Shown here: piece by piece, positions 15,272 through 25,254 of the stretch
How positions within the stretch are numbered: the stretch's first letter is position 1
Layout of the letters: the number at the start of each line of letters is the position of its first letter
Assembly (NCBI GenBank): GCA_016291405.1
Contig: JAEEXG010000005.1
Location: 34,553-98,552 of the forward strand
Origin: Lachnospiraceae bacterium
GTDB taxonomy: Bacteria > Bacillota > Clostridia > Lachnospirales > Lachnospiraceae
Reading direction: 5' to 3'
Length of the DNA stretch: 64,000 bases
Translations under genes and position numbers: made by a program
The notes under the pieces: generated by a model
Database searches by the model: none
What the model was told of the DNA's origin: nothing
The model's input: only the letters and a program-made list of their open reading frames with translations

Positions 15272-15943
15272 CTACTCCACTATGTATCCGACACCGAATT
15301 TAGTGGCAATAAAGTCTTTAAGGCCTAAGGCATCAAGCTTCTTTCTTAATCTGTTTACATTTACGGTTAATGTGTTTTCATCCACAAAACTGTCTGTTTC
15401 CCACAAAACTTCCATAAGCTTTTCGCGGCTTACAATGTTACCCTTGTTTAATAAAAGAGTGTGAATAATCTTAAACTCATTTCCGCTAAGCTCAGCCTTT
15501 TCTTCGTTATAAGAAATGCTGTTGTCTCCGATGTTTAAAATCGCGCCCTTATGTTCTATTACGGTTGATTTGTCCGCAAAGTCATAGGTTCTTCTAAGTA
15601 GTGCCTGAACCTTTGCCACCAAAACCGTTCTGTCAAAGGGCTTTGAAATAAAGTCATCGGCTCCCATATTCATGGCCATGATGATATTCATATTTTCGGA
15701 AGCGGAAGAAATAAAGATAATGGGCACATGAGACTGCTTACGTATTTGAGCGCACCAGTAATATCCGTCGAATGCCGGAAGCGAAATGTCCATAAGCACA
15801 AGGTGCGGGTCAAACTCCGCAAACTCTCCCATTACGTTTCTAAAATCTTCTATTCCTTTGATTTCTAAATTCCAGCCTTCGGCTGCTTCTTTGATTCCCT
15901 TAAAAATACCGGGATCGTCTTCTACAACTAATATTTTATGCAT
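15272..15943 (-). CDS. OmpR-family response regulator (BceR-like)
   Basis: The 223-residue protein has a receiver domain with phospho-acceptor Asp 52 (LVLMDISLPAFDG), conserved Lys in ISKPFD near residue 103, and a C-terminal winged-helix DNA-binding domain (about 125-223, SGNEFKIIHTLL and NRLRKKLD). It partners with the kinase three bases downstream. The 36-base gap after the esterase gene contains CCTCGT/ACGAGG (15972-15977 with 15950-15955), which can hide its GAGGA ribosome site. Confidence 0.92.
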   Translation of the reverse strand: MHKILVVEDDPGIFKGIKEAAEGWNLEIKGIEDFRNVMGEFAEFDPHLVLMDISLPAFDGYYWCAQIRKQSHVPIIFISSASENMNIIMAMNMGADDFISKPFDRTVLVAKVQALLRRTYDFADKSTVIEHKGAILNIGDNSISYNEEKAELSGNEFKIIHTLLLNKGNIVSREKLMEVLWETDSFVDENTLTVNVNRLRKKLDALGLKDFIATKFGVGYIVE

Positions 15944-15979
15944 AATTATCCTCGTTGTTACATTTTAATATACGAGGGT

Positions 15980-17236
15980 TTACTTTTCAATAAGTTCCAA
16001 AGGTGTTGTGTTATAAATAAATATCATTGCATCATATTTTTGAGTGGGAATAATGTTTACTCTTACGGTATTCTTCATTATGTGCATTAAGATACCGTAT
16101 CCTTCACCCAAGGTTCCCATTGTCATGGGGGCATTTATTACATTCCATACTTCATCCTGTTCATCTATTTCGTTAAACTGAAGCATGTATCTTTTATCTT
16201 CAAAATTCTTTGAAAGCTTAGCCAAAGGGTCACCAGATGTAAAGCTGTGGTTTCCTCTTTTGCCGCTACCTGCTGATGAAATGTTAGCCTTTGTATGATA
16301 ATAGTCTGTTCCGATGGCATAGTATTCATCACCAAACTCATCCTTTAAGTGGCTTCCCAAGGTTTCATTCTGCACAAAGCTTGATTCAGGCACCTTACCG
16401 ATGTGGCCGTTATGGCCTGTAACAAATATCATGTTTCTTCCAAGACTTTCTTCTTTCTTTACAAGCCACTCTACGTTTTCAGCCATAAAGTTATCTCTTA
16501 CGTTAGAATACTCGCCTGAATTGTTTTTATAGGTATCCTCAAGTATTGTGTGCTGCTCAAGCACTCTTAAGGCATGAAGGATTTCATCATAGGTTTCTTT
16601 TGATACGTCTTCTATAATCGCTTCACTGTCATTTTCGATTTCTTTTCTTGCATCAACGATTAAAGAAGTCATTGTTTCAAGAGAAGCATCGGGACCGGGT
16701 GTAAAAGCATTTGCAAACTCATCCGCATTAAACTTGCTTAATGAAGAATAGCTTTTAAATGCATCGCATAAAAACTCTACATTTCCTTCCACCGACTGCA
16801 TGTCGATTCCGTAAAAAGAAACCTTATCCTCATGAGTGTCATTGTATTCTTTCATCCACTCTATGAGTTCCTTACTATCCTCTGTCTTGTAGATTTTAAA
16901 AGTAAGAGCTTCAACCGCTTCATCCAAAGTTACATCTTCTCCCTGGATGTAAGCATTGACCTTTTTGTAGTTTCCGTCGTCTCCCTCTAAGCAGAAAGCT
17001 CTTACTCCGTAGTTTTCTACAAGAAGCTTAAAGACTTCAAGCTTTAATTCCTGAAATTCTTTGTTTCCGTGGGAAGCTTCTCCAAGTCCCACTATCCTTA
17101 CCCCCTCAGGTATGGACAGTTCGCTAACACTCTTTGCATTCTCCTTCAAATCAATATCTCCTTTACCCCCGCATCCTGTAAGTGCCATAGAAGCCGCTAC
17201 ACATGCGCATATTAAAGTTTTACTGAATCTGTTCAT
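15980..17236 (-). CDS. Erythromycin-esterase-superfamily lipoprotein
   Basis: This 418-residue secreted lipoprotein has signal MNRFSKTLICACVAASMA and lipobox LTGC. The mature part matches the erythromycin esterase (EreA/EreB-like) superfamily: IVGLGEASHGNKEFQ, then CLEGDD, FYGIDMQS and TGHNGHIGK, which carry the candidate catalytic His and Glu residues. The family includes macrolide hydrolases and many proteins of unknown substrate; resistance cannot be concluded. ATG 17236 is chosen since GAGGTG lies six bases upstream. It probably shares a transcript with the two-component genes below. Confidence 0.82.
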   Translation of the reverse strand: MNRFSKTLICACVAASMALTGCGGKGDIDLKENAKSVSELSIPEGVRIVGLGEASHGNKEFQELKLEVFKLLVENYGVRAFCLEGDDGNYKKVNAYIQGEDVTLDEAVEALTFKIYKTEDSKELIEWMKEYNDTHEDKVSFYGIDMQSVEGNVEFLCDAFKSYSSLSKFNADEFANAFTPGPDASLETMTSLIVDARKEIENDSEAIIEDVSKETYDEILHALRVLEQHTILEDTYKNNSGEYSNVRDNFMAENVEWLVKKEESLGRNMIFVTGHNGHIGKVPESSFVQNETLGSHLKDEFGDEYYAIGTDYYHTKANISSAGSGKRGNHSFTSGDPLAKLSKNFEDKRYMLQFNEIDEQDEVWNVINAPMTMGTLGEGYGILMHIMKNTVRVNIIPTQKYDAMIFIYNTTPLELIEK

Positions 17237-17276
17237 TAAAATCACCTCATAGTTTTGTATTTCACTTGATTATAAT

Positions 17277-17311
17277 AAAAAAAAGCAAATCCTATTTCCA
17301 TAGGATTTGCT
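17277..17311 (-). terminator. Terminator of the polC operon
   Basis: AGCAAATCCTAT and ATAGGATTTGCT form a perfect 12-pair stem with a four-base loop. On the minus strand eight T follow (17284-17277). It lies just past the polC stop. A TATAAT box at 17269-17274 (minus) directly downstream may start the esterase transcript. Confidence 0.9.
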
Positions 17312-17332
17312 TACGTAATACTTACAAAAATG

Positions 17333-20300
17333 TCACATTTGACCCATCATATCAAAAATGCTTATCTGGTCGCTTTCAGGTATATTACCTAAGATACCAA
17401 GATCTGCCATATCATCAGCAATTGTCTGTGATACGTGTGAACGGGCTTTAAAGTCAGCCTTTGATGTGAAAGGACCTGCTTTTGCGGCTTCAACTATGGC
17501 ATCCGCTGCGTTTTCACCAAGACCGTCGATACTTGTAAATGAAGGCATTATCTTACCGTCTACAATTGAGAAAAGCCTTGCCTTTGCTTTAAACAAATCA
17601 ATAGGTGCAAATTCATAGCCTCTTGCATACATCTCCTGCACAATTCTAATATCGTGAATGGTGTTTTCATCTTTAGGCGTAGGATTTGGAAGTGCCTTTA
17701 TTCTCTTATACTCTTCTTCAAGCTTTTCACGTCCGAAGCACATGGTGCGATAGTTAAAGGCCTTTGAACGAATGGATAAAAAGGCTGCATAGTAAGCCAA
17801 AGGATAATAAACCTTACAATAGGCAATTCTCCAAGCCATCATAACGTAGGCCGCAGCGTGGGCTCTGGGGAACATGTACTTAATCTTCTGACAAGACTCA
17901 ATATACCATTCCGGAACGTTGCAGGCTCTCATATCAGCCTTCCACTCTTCCCACTTATCGCACTTTCCTGCCGCAACCTTACCTTTACGAACCATTTCCA
18001 TAATCTTAAATGATTCTTCCGACTCAACTCCCATGTTTATAAGGTAAGTCATAATATCGTCACGGGTACAGATAGCGGTTGAAATGGTGGCTATACCTTC
18101 ACGGATCAAATCCTGGGCGTTATTAAGCCATACGTCTGTACCGTGGGAAAGACCTGCAATTCTTATAAGGTCTGAAAAATACTTAGGTTTTGCTTCCTGT
18201 ACCATGCCCATTGAAAAGTCTGTACCAAACTCAGGAATTCCAAGGCAGCCAAGCTCACATCCCCCGATGTCTGAAGGCTTAATGCCAAGGGCTTCCGTTG
18301 ATTCAAACAAAGACATAACCTTTTTATCATCAAGTGGCATTGTGGTAGGGTCTACACCGGTTAAATCCTGAAGCATTCTTATCATGGTAGGATCATCGTG
18401 TCCGAGAATATCAAGTTTTAAAAGGTTATGGTCAATGGAGTGATAGTCAAAGTGGGTGGTGATTGTATCTGTTTCAGTATCGTTTGCAGGGTGCTGAACA
18501 GGGGTAAATGAGTTAATGTCTTCTCCCACAGGTAATACTATGATACCGCCCGGATGCTGACCGGTACTTCTTCTTACTCCCACACATCCTGCTGCTATTC
18601 TGTCTATTTCACAGGCTCTTTTAACTATCTGCTTTTCTTCGTAATACTTTTTAACATATCCGAATGCTGTTTTATCAGCAAGGGTTGCGATTGTTCCTGC
18701 TCTGAAGGTTTGTCCCGCACCAAAAATAACTTCCGTATATTTATGGGCCTTAGCCTGATATTCTCCCGAGAAGTTTAAGTCGATATCAGGTTCCTTATCT
18801 CCCTTAAATCCAAGGAAGGTTTCAAAAGGAATATCAAATCCGTCTTTCTTTAAAGGCGCTCCGCAAACAGGGCACTTTTTATCGGGCATATCTACTCCCG
18901 CCATGCCTCTGAAGGCCTTTACTTCATCGGAATCAAAATCATAATAGTGACACTCTGAGCAATAATAGTGAGGCACCAAAGGGTTAACCTCTGTAATACC
19001 TGCCATTGTTGCCACAAAGCTTGAACCTACGGAACCTCTTGAACCTACCAGATAACCGTCTTCAACCGACTTCCAAACAAGCTTCTGGGCAATAATATAC
19101 ATAACCGCAAATCCGTTTGAAATAATTGAATGAAGCTCTCTCTCAAGTCTTTCCTGTACAATTGCAGGAAGGTCGGGGCCATATATTTCATGGGCCTTAT
19201 TGTAACAAATGGTTGTAAGAATCTGGTCACTGTTTTCAATGACAGGGGGGCACTTATCGGGGCGCACCGGAGACATTGATTCAATCATATCGGCTATCAT
19301 GTTTGTGTTTGTAACAACCACTTCCATAGCCTTGTCTCTTCCAAGGTAGCCAAACTCTTCAAGCATTTCATCCGTAGTATGAAGGTATAAAGGCGCCTGT
19401 TGATCCGCATCACTAAAGCCCTGTCCCTTCATAATGATACGTCTGTATATTTCATCGGCAGGGTCTATAAAGTGAACGTCACAGGTAGCACAAACAGGCT
19501 TATTGTATACTTCTCCAAGCCTTACTATCTCTCTGTTTATGTTTAAAACGTCTTCTTCAGAGTTAACGTTTTCTACCTTTTCATCACGAATCAAGAACTC
19601 ATTGTTGCCTCTTGGCTGAATCTCCAAATAGTCATAAAAGTTAACTATGCGGGCAATGGTTTCTTCGCTTCTCTCATCCAGGATGGCTCGGTATAATTCA
19701 CCCGCCTCACAGGCACTTCCTATAATGAGCCCTTCTCTGTGCTTCATAAGCTCACTCTTAGGAATTCTAGGATGTCTTGCAAAGTACTTAAGATGAGACA
19801 TTGATATTAACGTATATAAATTGACACGACCCGTATTGTTCTTTGCCAAAATAATTACGTGATATGAAGGAAGCTTCTTTATTACATCCTCAGAAACCTT
19901 GGTGCCTTCATTAATGGCATCAAGGGTAAGCATTCCTGCATCCCTGCACTTCTTTAAAAGCTTTATGAATATTCCGCCTGTAGCCGTAGCATCATCAACG
20001 GCGCGGTGGTGGTTTTCAAGAGAAATTCCAAGTTCCTTACATACAACGTCAAGCTTATACTTATGAAGCTTTGTAAGAAAATGTCTTGAAAGTCCAAGGG
20101 TATCTATACATGAATAGTCATATTCAAGGCCAAGTCTTTCGCAGTTAGCGCGAATAAAGGAGGTATCAAAGGTTGCATTATGAGCTACCAGTATGCATCC
20201 TTTACAAAACTCCATAAACTTAGGAAGTATCTCTTCGATTGTACCTGCATCCCTAACCTGATCGTCGGTTATAGATGTAAGTTTTGTGATTCTGTATGGA

Positions 20301-21922
20301 ATCGGAATTTCAGGGTTAACAAATTCTGAGAAGGTATCAACCACCTCATAATCTCTAACCTTTACGGCACCGATTTCTATAATCTTATTCTTGTTTGCAT
20401 TAAATCCCGTTGTCTCTATATCAAAGACCACGTATTCTGATTCAATGGACTGATTCTTTGAATTTAAAACAGTCTCGATTAAATCATCTACAAGATATCC
20501 TTCAACGCCGTAGATAATCTTAAAGAAATCCTGTTTATCGGGATTTTCATCCCCTGCTTCTATTCTTTTAGCCTTTTCTTTTTTCCACAAATCTTCCCAG
20601 GTATGATTTGCATCGGGGAAAGCTTGCACCACGCCGTGGTCGGTTATAGCCAAAGCCTTGTGTCCCCAGGAATAAGCTCTTTTAACCAAAGTGGATACAT
20701 CCGTTATACCGTCCATATCACTCATCTTTGTGTGGCAGTGAAGCTCAACTCTCTTAACCGGGGATAAGTCCTTTCTTGAGGATGTTGTGAAGTCTTCCGT
20801 CACCATAACGGACTGAGGTGATGTAAGGGCAAGTTCATGGTCAAAGGGGTCTTCTTTTGGCATACCCATAACCTTTACAAACTTACCGGGGCCAAGCTTA
20901 TCAAGGTATTCGTTGGTTTCTTCCGTTGCGATAAAAAGCTTAACCTTAATGGTATCCGTAAAGTCTGTTACGTTAAAAGAAAAGATTGTGCGGTTGTTTC
21001 TGATATCCCTTGTATCGTTAGCAATAATCTTTCCTCTGAATACTACTGTCTTAAAGTCATCAACCAATGCTTCAATAGGGGTGATTTCTTCTTCATCGGA
21101 AATTTCGCATCCCCATAAAACATCAGGATTATCTGATTTTTCAAAGTTTCTCTTAGGACGTCTAAAGTCTTTATTTCCCTTAAAGTCTCCGGTTGACTTA
21201 AATTCTTTCTTTGCGGGAGCACTTTTTACTTCAGCGGGTTTCTTTGAAGAAACCTCTTTGGTTTCTTTCTTTGAATCATCAGGATGGTCTGAAGAAACTT
21301 CTTTCTTTTCTTCCTTTTCGTAAGAAGCCGTTAAAGCATTTCCCACTCTTTCCTTAACAAGCTGAGAAATACGATATTCGTCCCATTCTTCTCTTTGCTT
21401 TAAGTCTTTGGTTTCTTCGTGATAGTAGGCAATAGTAAATACAGCGCTTATATTAAAGCGCTCGCATATTGCTTTATTTAAATACGAAAGGATTTCCGAC
21501 TCACGATCTTTAATGATTTTAGTGTCGGGCAAAGAAATTTCTACGTGATTTTTATCTACTTCTGAGATTTTTGCCTTCTTTACAACGCTTTCCAAGACCT
21601 TATTGTTTTCGGAAAGTTCATGGTAGATACTGTCCATGTACTCATCCATAATAAGTTTTAAGCTGTAGTTTTCGGGCAGATTGTATTCTTCGATAATACG
21701 AATGTCGACGGGTGTTTGATCAAAGAGCTGTTTCTTTATCTCTTTAATAACCGCATATATTTCCTTTTTGGGAATTATATGGGCACTGCGTATATATATC
21801 TTTAAAAGGTCTTTTTGCCTGTTGGAAGAAACCTTTGACACTAAAACATCGTCAAAGATTTCCCTAAGACCCTTTTTTAACTCAAGTGTTTTAAATACTT
21901 CCAAAAAAGCTTTTGGTTCCAT
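17333..21922 (-). CDS. polC: DNA polymerase III alpha subunit, PolC type
   Basis: At 1529 residues it is slightly longer than typical PolC. The order is: an N-terminal domain with a Lys/Glu/Ser-rich linker (about 210-265), an OB-fold, a PHP domain opening with VELHCHTKMSD, an inserted DEDDh exonuclease (VVFDIETTGFNANKNKIIEIG), the polymerase core (DLDLNFSGEYQ is replaced by DIDLNFSGEYQ), a zinc-binding loop (CSECHYYDFD, CPVCGAP) and a C-terminal HhH region. It is the replicative polymerase of low-GC Gram-positives. It ends the fatty-acid/isoprenoid-linked housekeeping operon, nine bases after ispG. Confidence 0.98.
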   Translation of the reverse strand: MEPKAFLEVFKTLELKKGLREIFDDVLVSKVSSNRQKDLLKIYIRSAHIIPKKEIYAVIKEIKKQLFDQTPVDIRIIEEYNLPENYSLKLIMDEYMDSIYHELSENNKVLESVVKKAKISEVDKNHVEISLPDTKIIKDRESEILSYLNKAICERFNISAVFTIAYYHEETKDLKQREEWDEYRISQLVKERVGNALTASYEKEEKKEVSSDHPDDSKKETKEVSSKKPAEVKSAPAKKEFKSTGDFKGNKDFRRPKRNFEKSDNPDVLWGCEISDEEEITPIEALVDDFKTVVFRGKIIANDTRDIRNNRTIFSFNVTDFTDTIKVKLFIATEETNEYLDKLGPGKFVKVMGMPKEDPFDHELALTSPQSVMVTEDFTTSSRKDLSPVKRVELHCHTKMSDMDGITDVSTLVKRAYSWGHKALAITDHGVVQAFPDANHTWEDLWKKEKAKRIEAGDENPDKQDFFKIIYGVEGYLVDDLIETVLNSKNQSIESEYVVFDIETTGFNANKNKIIEIGAVKVRDYEVVDTFSEFVNPEIPIPYRITKLTSITDDQVRDAGTIEEILPKFMEFCKGCILVAHNATFDTSFIRANCERLGLEYDYSCIDTLGLSRHFLTKLHKYKLDVVCKELGISLENHHRAVDDATATGGIFIKLLKKCRDAGMLTLDAINEGTKVSEDVIKKLPSYHVIILAKNNTGRVNLYTLISMSHLKYFARHPRIPKSELMKHREGLIIGSACEAGELYRAILDERSEETIARIVNFYDYLEIQPRGNNEFLIRDEKVENVNSEEDVLNINREIVRLGEVYNKPVCATCDVHFIDPADEIYRRIIMKGQGFSDADQQAPLYLHTTDEMLEEFGYLGRDKAMEVVVTNTNMIADMIESMSPVRPDKCPPVIENSDQILTTICYNKAHEIYGPDLPAIVQERLERELHSIISNGFAVMYIIAQKLVWKSVEDGYLVGSRGSVGSSFVATMAGITEVNPLVPHYYCSECHYYDFDSDEVKAFRGMAGVDMPDKKCPVCGAPLKKDGFDIPFETFLGFKGDKEPDIDLNFSGEYQAKAHKYTEVIFGAGQTFRAGTIATLADKTAFGYVKKYYEEKQIVKRACEIDRIAAGCVGVRRSTGQHPGGIIVLPVGEDINSFTPVQHPANDTETDTITTHFDYHSIDHNLLKLDILGHDDPTMIRMLQDLTGVDPTTMPLDDKKVMSLFESTEALGIKPSDIGGCELGCLGIPEFGTDFSMGMVQEAKPKYFSDLIRIAGLSHGTDVWLNNAQDLIREGIATISTAICTRDDIMTYLINMGVESEESFKIMEMVRKGKVAAGKCDKWEEWKADMRACNVPEWYIESCQKIKYMFPRAHAAAYVMMAWRIAYCKVYYPLAYYAAFLSIRSKAFNYRTMCFGREKLEEEYKRIKALPNPTPKDENTIHDIRIVQEMYARGYEFAPIDLFKAKARLFSIVDGKIMPSFTSIDGLGENAADAIVEAAKAGPFTSKADFKARSHVSQTIADDMADLGILGNIPESDQISIFDMMGQM

Positions 21923-21931
21923 TAAATGAGA

Positions 21932-22987
21932 CTACCTTCCCCAATTCTTAAGTTCATCCTCAAGTGCGTTAAATATTTCGCTCTCGGGAACCTTTTTAAT
22001 AATCTCGCCTTTCTTAAACAAAAGGCCTTCGTTCTTTCCCCCTGCTACTCCAAGATCAGCTTCTTTAGCTTCTCCGGGGCCGTTTACGGCACAGCCCATA
22101 ACGGCTAACTTAATGTTTAAAGGATACTTTTCGGCAAGTTCTTCAACCTTTGTGGCTAAAGAAATAAGATCGATGTTTGTGCGTCCGCAGGTAGGACAGG
22201 AAATAACTTCAATGCCTTCTTTACGTAGGCCCAAAGTTCTTAAAATGATTCTTGCGGCTCTTACTTCATCAACCACATCTCCGGTAAGTGACACTCTTAT
22301 GGTATCTCCTATACCTTCAGATAAAATCATTCCAAGGCCTACACCTGATTTTAAGTTACCTGAAAATGCGGTTCCTGATTCTGTGATACCTACATGCAAA
22401 GGATAAGGAATCTTTCCGGCAATATTTTTATGTGCTTCAACACACATTAAAACATTAGTTGATTTAAGGCTTACAACCAGATTGTCATAGCCCATATCTT
22501 CTATTCTTTGAACGTTTCTTAAAGCGCTCTCTACAAGTCCCTGTGCGGTTACGCCACCGTACTTTTCAATTAAATCCTTTTCCATGGAGCCTGAGTTTAC
22601 GCCCACGCGAATAGGAATGTTTCTTTCTTTTGCAGCCTTAACTACTTCCAAAAGTTTATCGTCGGTACCGATGTTTCCGGGGTTGATTCTAACCTTATCG
22701 GCTCCGTTTTCAATAGCTGCAACAGCCATCTTATAGTCAAAATGGATGTCTGCAACCAAGGGAATGGATATTTCTTTCTTTATTTCCTTGATGGCTTTAG
22801 CCGCTTCCAAAGTTGGAACGGTTGAACGAACTATCTCACAGCCTGCGGTCTCTAATCTTTGAATCTGCTCGATTGTAGCCTTAATATCTTCAGTTTTTGT
22901 GTTGGTCATAGACTGAATAAGTATTGGATTTCCGTGACCGATTACTCTATTTCCAATATGTATTTCTTTTGTTTCATCTCTAAACAT
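21932..22987 (-). CDS. ispG: 4-hydroxy-3-methylbut-2-enyl diphosphate synthase IspG
   Basis: This 351-residue enzyme converts MEcPP to HMBPP in the MEP isoprenoid pathway using a [4Fe-4S] cluster. The TIM-barrel N-terminus contains IQSMTNTKTEDI and VADIHFDYKMA. The C-terminal cluster ligands are in SCPTCGRTNID and MGCAVNGPGE. The length is that of the short bacterial form. It starts one base after rseP ends, in the same operon as dxr, another MEP enzyme. Confidence 0.98.
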   Translation of the reverse strand: MFRDETKEIHIGNRVIGHGNPILIQSMTNTKTEDIKATIEQIQRLETAGCEIVRSTVPTLEAAKAIKEIKKEISIPLVADIHFDYKMAVAAIENGADKVRINPGNIGTDDKLLEVVKAAKERNIPIRVGVNSGSMEKDLIEKYGGVTAQGLVESALRNVQRIEDMGYDNLVVSLKSTNVLMCVEAHKNIAGKIPYPLHVGITESGTAFSGNLKSGVGLGMILSEGIGDTIRVSLTGDVVDEVRAARIILRTLGLRKEGIEVISCPTCGRTNIDLISLATKVEELAEKYPLNIKLAVMGCAVNGPGEAKEADLGVAGGKNEGLLFKKGEIIKKVPESEIFNALEDELKNWGR

Positions 22988-22988
22988 A

Positions 22989-24083
22989 TTATCTACCTAT
23001 AATTCTTAATATATCATTGTAAAAAACAAATATGGCAAGCATGAAGAAAAGGATGATTCCAACTAAGTGAACATATCCTTCATACTTTGGATTAACTGGC
23101 TTTCCTCTAAGCACTTCCACAAAAAGGAAAATAAGTCTTCCGCCGTCAAGTGCGGGAAGCGGAAGCAAATTAACTATTCCTAAGTTTACGCTTAGAAGCA
23201 TTGCTATATTCATCATTGTAAGAATAACGGTAAGTGCGCCGTACTGCTTTGCAACAGAATAGCTTTCATCAACAACCTGCGCGATTCCCACAGGGCCTGA
23301 CAAGTTGTCTGCGCCTACTTTTCCCAGTATTAACATCTTTAAGCTTTTTAAAGTGTATTTAAACTGGAAAGAAAGCTCGTAGAAACTGTATTTAAAAAGA
23401 TCAAAGCCTTTACACTTTATATAGTCAACACCGCCTTCAATTCCAAGGTAGTAGCGTCCGTCGCTTTCAGAATACAAAGGCTTTAAGTTAACGGATACTT
23501 TCTTACCGTCTCTTAATACTTCGATGTTTAAATCTTCCCCCTGATTCATGGCAGAAATAATGCTTATTTCTCTCCATATATGGACTCTTTCACCGTTTAT
23601 CTTAGTAACGGTATCTCCCACTTCAAGACCTGACTCAATGGCGGGACGTCCCGGAGTAAGACCTGCAATCTTAGGTAAATCCGTTCCGTTTATTCCGACT
23701 ATCACAAGGGAAAACAAAAATGCTACACAGAAGTTAAAAAAAGGTCCCGCAAAGACCGTTGAGATCCTTGCCCAGACACCTGCTTTTCTAAAAGCTATTC
23801 CCTGAGGCTTTTCATCCTTTGATTCTTCGGTTTCTTCTTTTAACTCTTCGCTTTTAAGCTCGCCTTCAATATCTTCATCAAATACGCAGGCACCTCCCAA
23901 AGGAAGAAGCTTTAAAGAAAACTTTGTGCCCTTTTTCTTAAAAGAAAAAAGTGTAGGGCCAAAACCCATGGTAAATTCTATAACTCTTATTCCGTTTGCC
24001 CTTGCCACAATAAAGTGCCCAAACTCATGGGAAAGCACGATTATGGAAAGGATTATTATAAACCATAAAATAGATAAACCCAT
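22989..24083 (-). CDS. rseP: Site-2 membrane metalloprotease RseP
   Basis: This 364-residue polytopic protease has the zinc motif HEFGH in the first membrane helix (residues 19-23), one PDZ domain in the middle (GLEVGDTVTKINGE), and the third zinc ligand in NLLPLPALDGGR near the C-terminus. It performs regulated intramembrane cleavage, for example of anti-sigma factors and signal peptides. An acidic insert (about 75-95) is unusual but common in Lachnospiraceae homologues. It sits between dxr and ispG as in many Firmicutes. Confidence 0.96.
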   Translation of the reverse strand: MGLSILWFIIILSIIVLSHEFGHFIVARANGIRVIEFTMGFGPTLFSFKKKGTKFSLKLLPLGGACVFDEDIEGELKSEELKEETEESKDEKPQGIAFRKAGVWARISTVFAGPFFNFCVAFLFSLVIVGINGTDLPKIAGLTPGRPAIESGLEVGDTVTKINGERVHIWREISIISAMNQGEDLNIEVLRDGKKVSVNLKPLYSESDGRYYLGIEGGVDYIKCKGFDLFKYSFYELSFQFKYTLKSLKMLILGKVGADNLSGPVGIAQVVDESYSVAKQYGALTVILTMMNIAMLLSVNLGIVNLLPLPALDGGRLIFLFVEVLRGKPVNPKYEGYVHLVGIILFFMLAIFVFYNDILRIIGR

Positions 24084-24097
24084 TGTACTGCTCCCGA

Positions 24098-25240
24098 TTA
24101 AAATTTCGCTTTTATAACCTCATAAGTGGTTTTCTCAATATCCAGGATTTCTGAAACCGTAGGATTTTCGATATTCTTTACGCTATCCATGGCGGTTTCA
24201 ATGTAATCATAAATTCCCGTAAAAGGAATCTTTCTGTCGATAAAATCTTTAACTGCAAGCTCGTTTGCCGCATTAAAGACAGTAGGCATTGCACCGCCTT
24301 CTCCGATTGCTTTGTATGCAAAAGAAAGGCCTTTGAATGTCTTTAAATCAGGCTCAAAGAAAGTAAGCTCTTTAAGCTTGTAAAAATCAAGTTTATTATC
24401 CCTCATAGGTTTTCTGTCGGGATAAAACAAAGCATATTGAATGGGAATTCTCATATCGGGAACCCCAAGCTGACCTATTACTGCACCATCCACAAATTCT
24501 ACCATTGAATGAATGATACTCTGGGGCTGAATAAGCACCTGAATGTCTTTAGGCTCAACCGAGAAAAGCCATTTTGCTTCTATAACTTCAAGTCCCTTGT
24601 TAACTAAAGAAGCCGAATCGATTGTAACCTTTTTACCCATACTCCAGTTAGGATGCTTAAGGGCATCTTCAACCGTCATATTCTTTAATTCTTCGTATGT
24701 CTTTCCTCTGAAAGCACCACCTGAAGCCGTAAGTAAAATCTTACTTATGTTCTTTCTGTTTTCTCCGTTTAAAGACTGAAAGATTGCGCTGTGCTCAGAA
24801 TCTACAGGCAAAATAGACACATTGTTTTCTTTGGCTAAAGGCATAATGATATGTCCTGCCGTAACAAGTGTCTCTTTATTTGCAAGGGCTATTGTTTTCT
24901 TTGCTTTGATTGCCTCGATGGTAGGTACGATTCCTATCATTCCGACAAGTGCCGTAACCACAATGTCGGCCTCTTTTAAAGTAGAAATAGTGATAAGGCC
25001 TTCCATGCCGTAAAGGACTTTAACGTCTAAATCCTTTACTTTTAATGACAATTCTTTGTAAGCAGCTTCTTCGAACATTACAGCGTATTTAGGCTTAAAT
25101 TCACGAATCTGCTCTTCTATTAACTTTACGTTTTTAGCTGCAGATACAGCCAAAACACTTAATCCTTCATTGTTTCTTACAACATCCAAAGTCTGGGTAC
25201 CTATAGAACCTGTGGAACCCAAAATAACAAGATTTTTCAT
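24098..25240 (-). CDS. dxr: 1-deoxy-D-xylulose 5-phosphate reductoisomerase
   Basis: This 380-residue enzyme makes MEP from DXP with NADPH. The N-terminal Rossmann motif is LGSTGSIGTQTLDV. The metal and substrate regions are PVDSEHSAIFQSL and LTASGGAFRG, followed by HPNWSMGKKVTIDSASL. All are diagnostic of Dxr. It lies between cdsA and rseP. Confidence 0.98.
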   Translation of the reverse strand: MKNLVILGSTGSIGTQTLDVVRNNEGLSVLAVSAAKNVKLIEEQIREFKPKYAVMFEEAAYKELSLKVKDLDVKVLYGMEGLITISTLKEADIVVTALVGMIGIVPTIEAIKAKKTIALANKETLVTAGHIIMPLAKENNVSILPVDSEHSAIFQSLNGENRKNISKILLTASGGAFRGKTYEELKNMTVEDALKHPNWSMGKKVTIDSASLVNKGLEVIEAKWLFSVEPKDIQVLIQPQSIIHSMVEFVDGAVIGQLGVPDMRIPIQYALFYPDRKPMRDNKLDFYKLKELTFFEPDLKTFKGLSFAYKAIGEGGAMPTVFNAANELAVKDFIDRKIPFTGIYDYIETAMDSVKNIENPTVSEILDIEKTTYEVIKAKF

Positions 25241-25254
25241 TTTTTAATTAAGTC

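Noticed and set aside
15980..17236. Confirmed macrolide resistance gene
   Set aside because: The superfamily is broad and mostly uncharacterised; sequence alone does not show macrolide hydrolysis.
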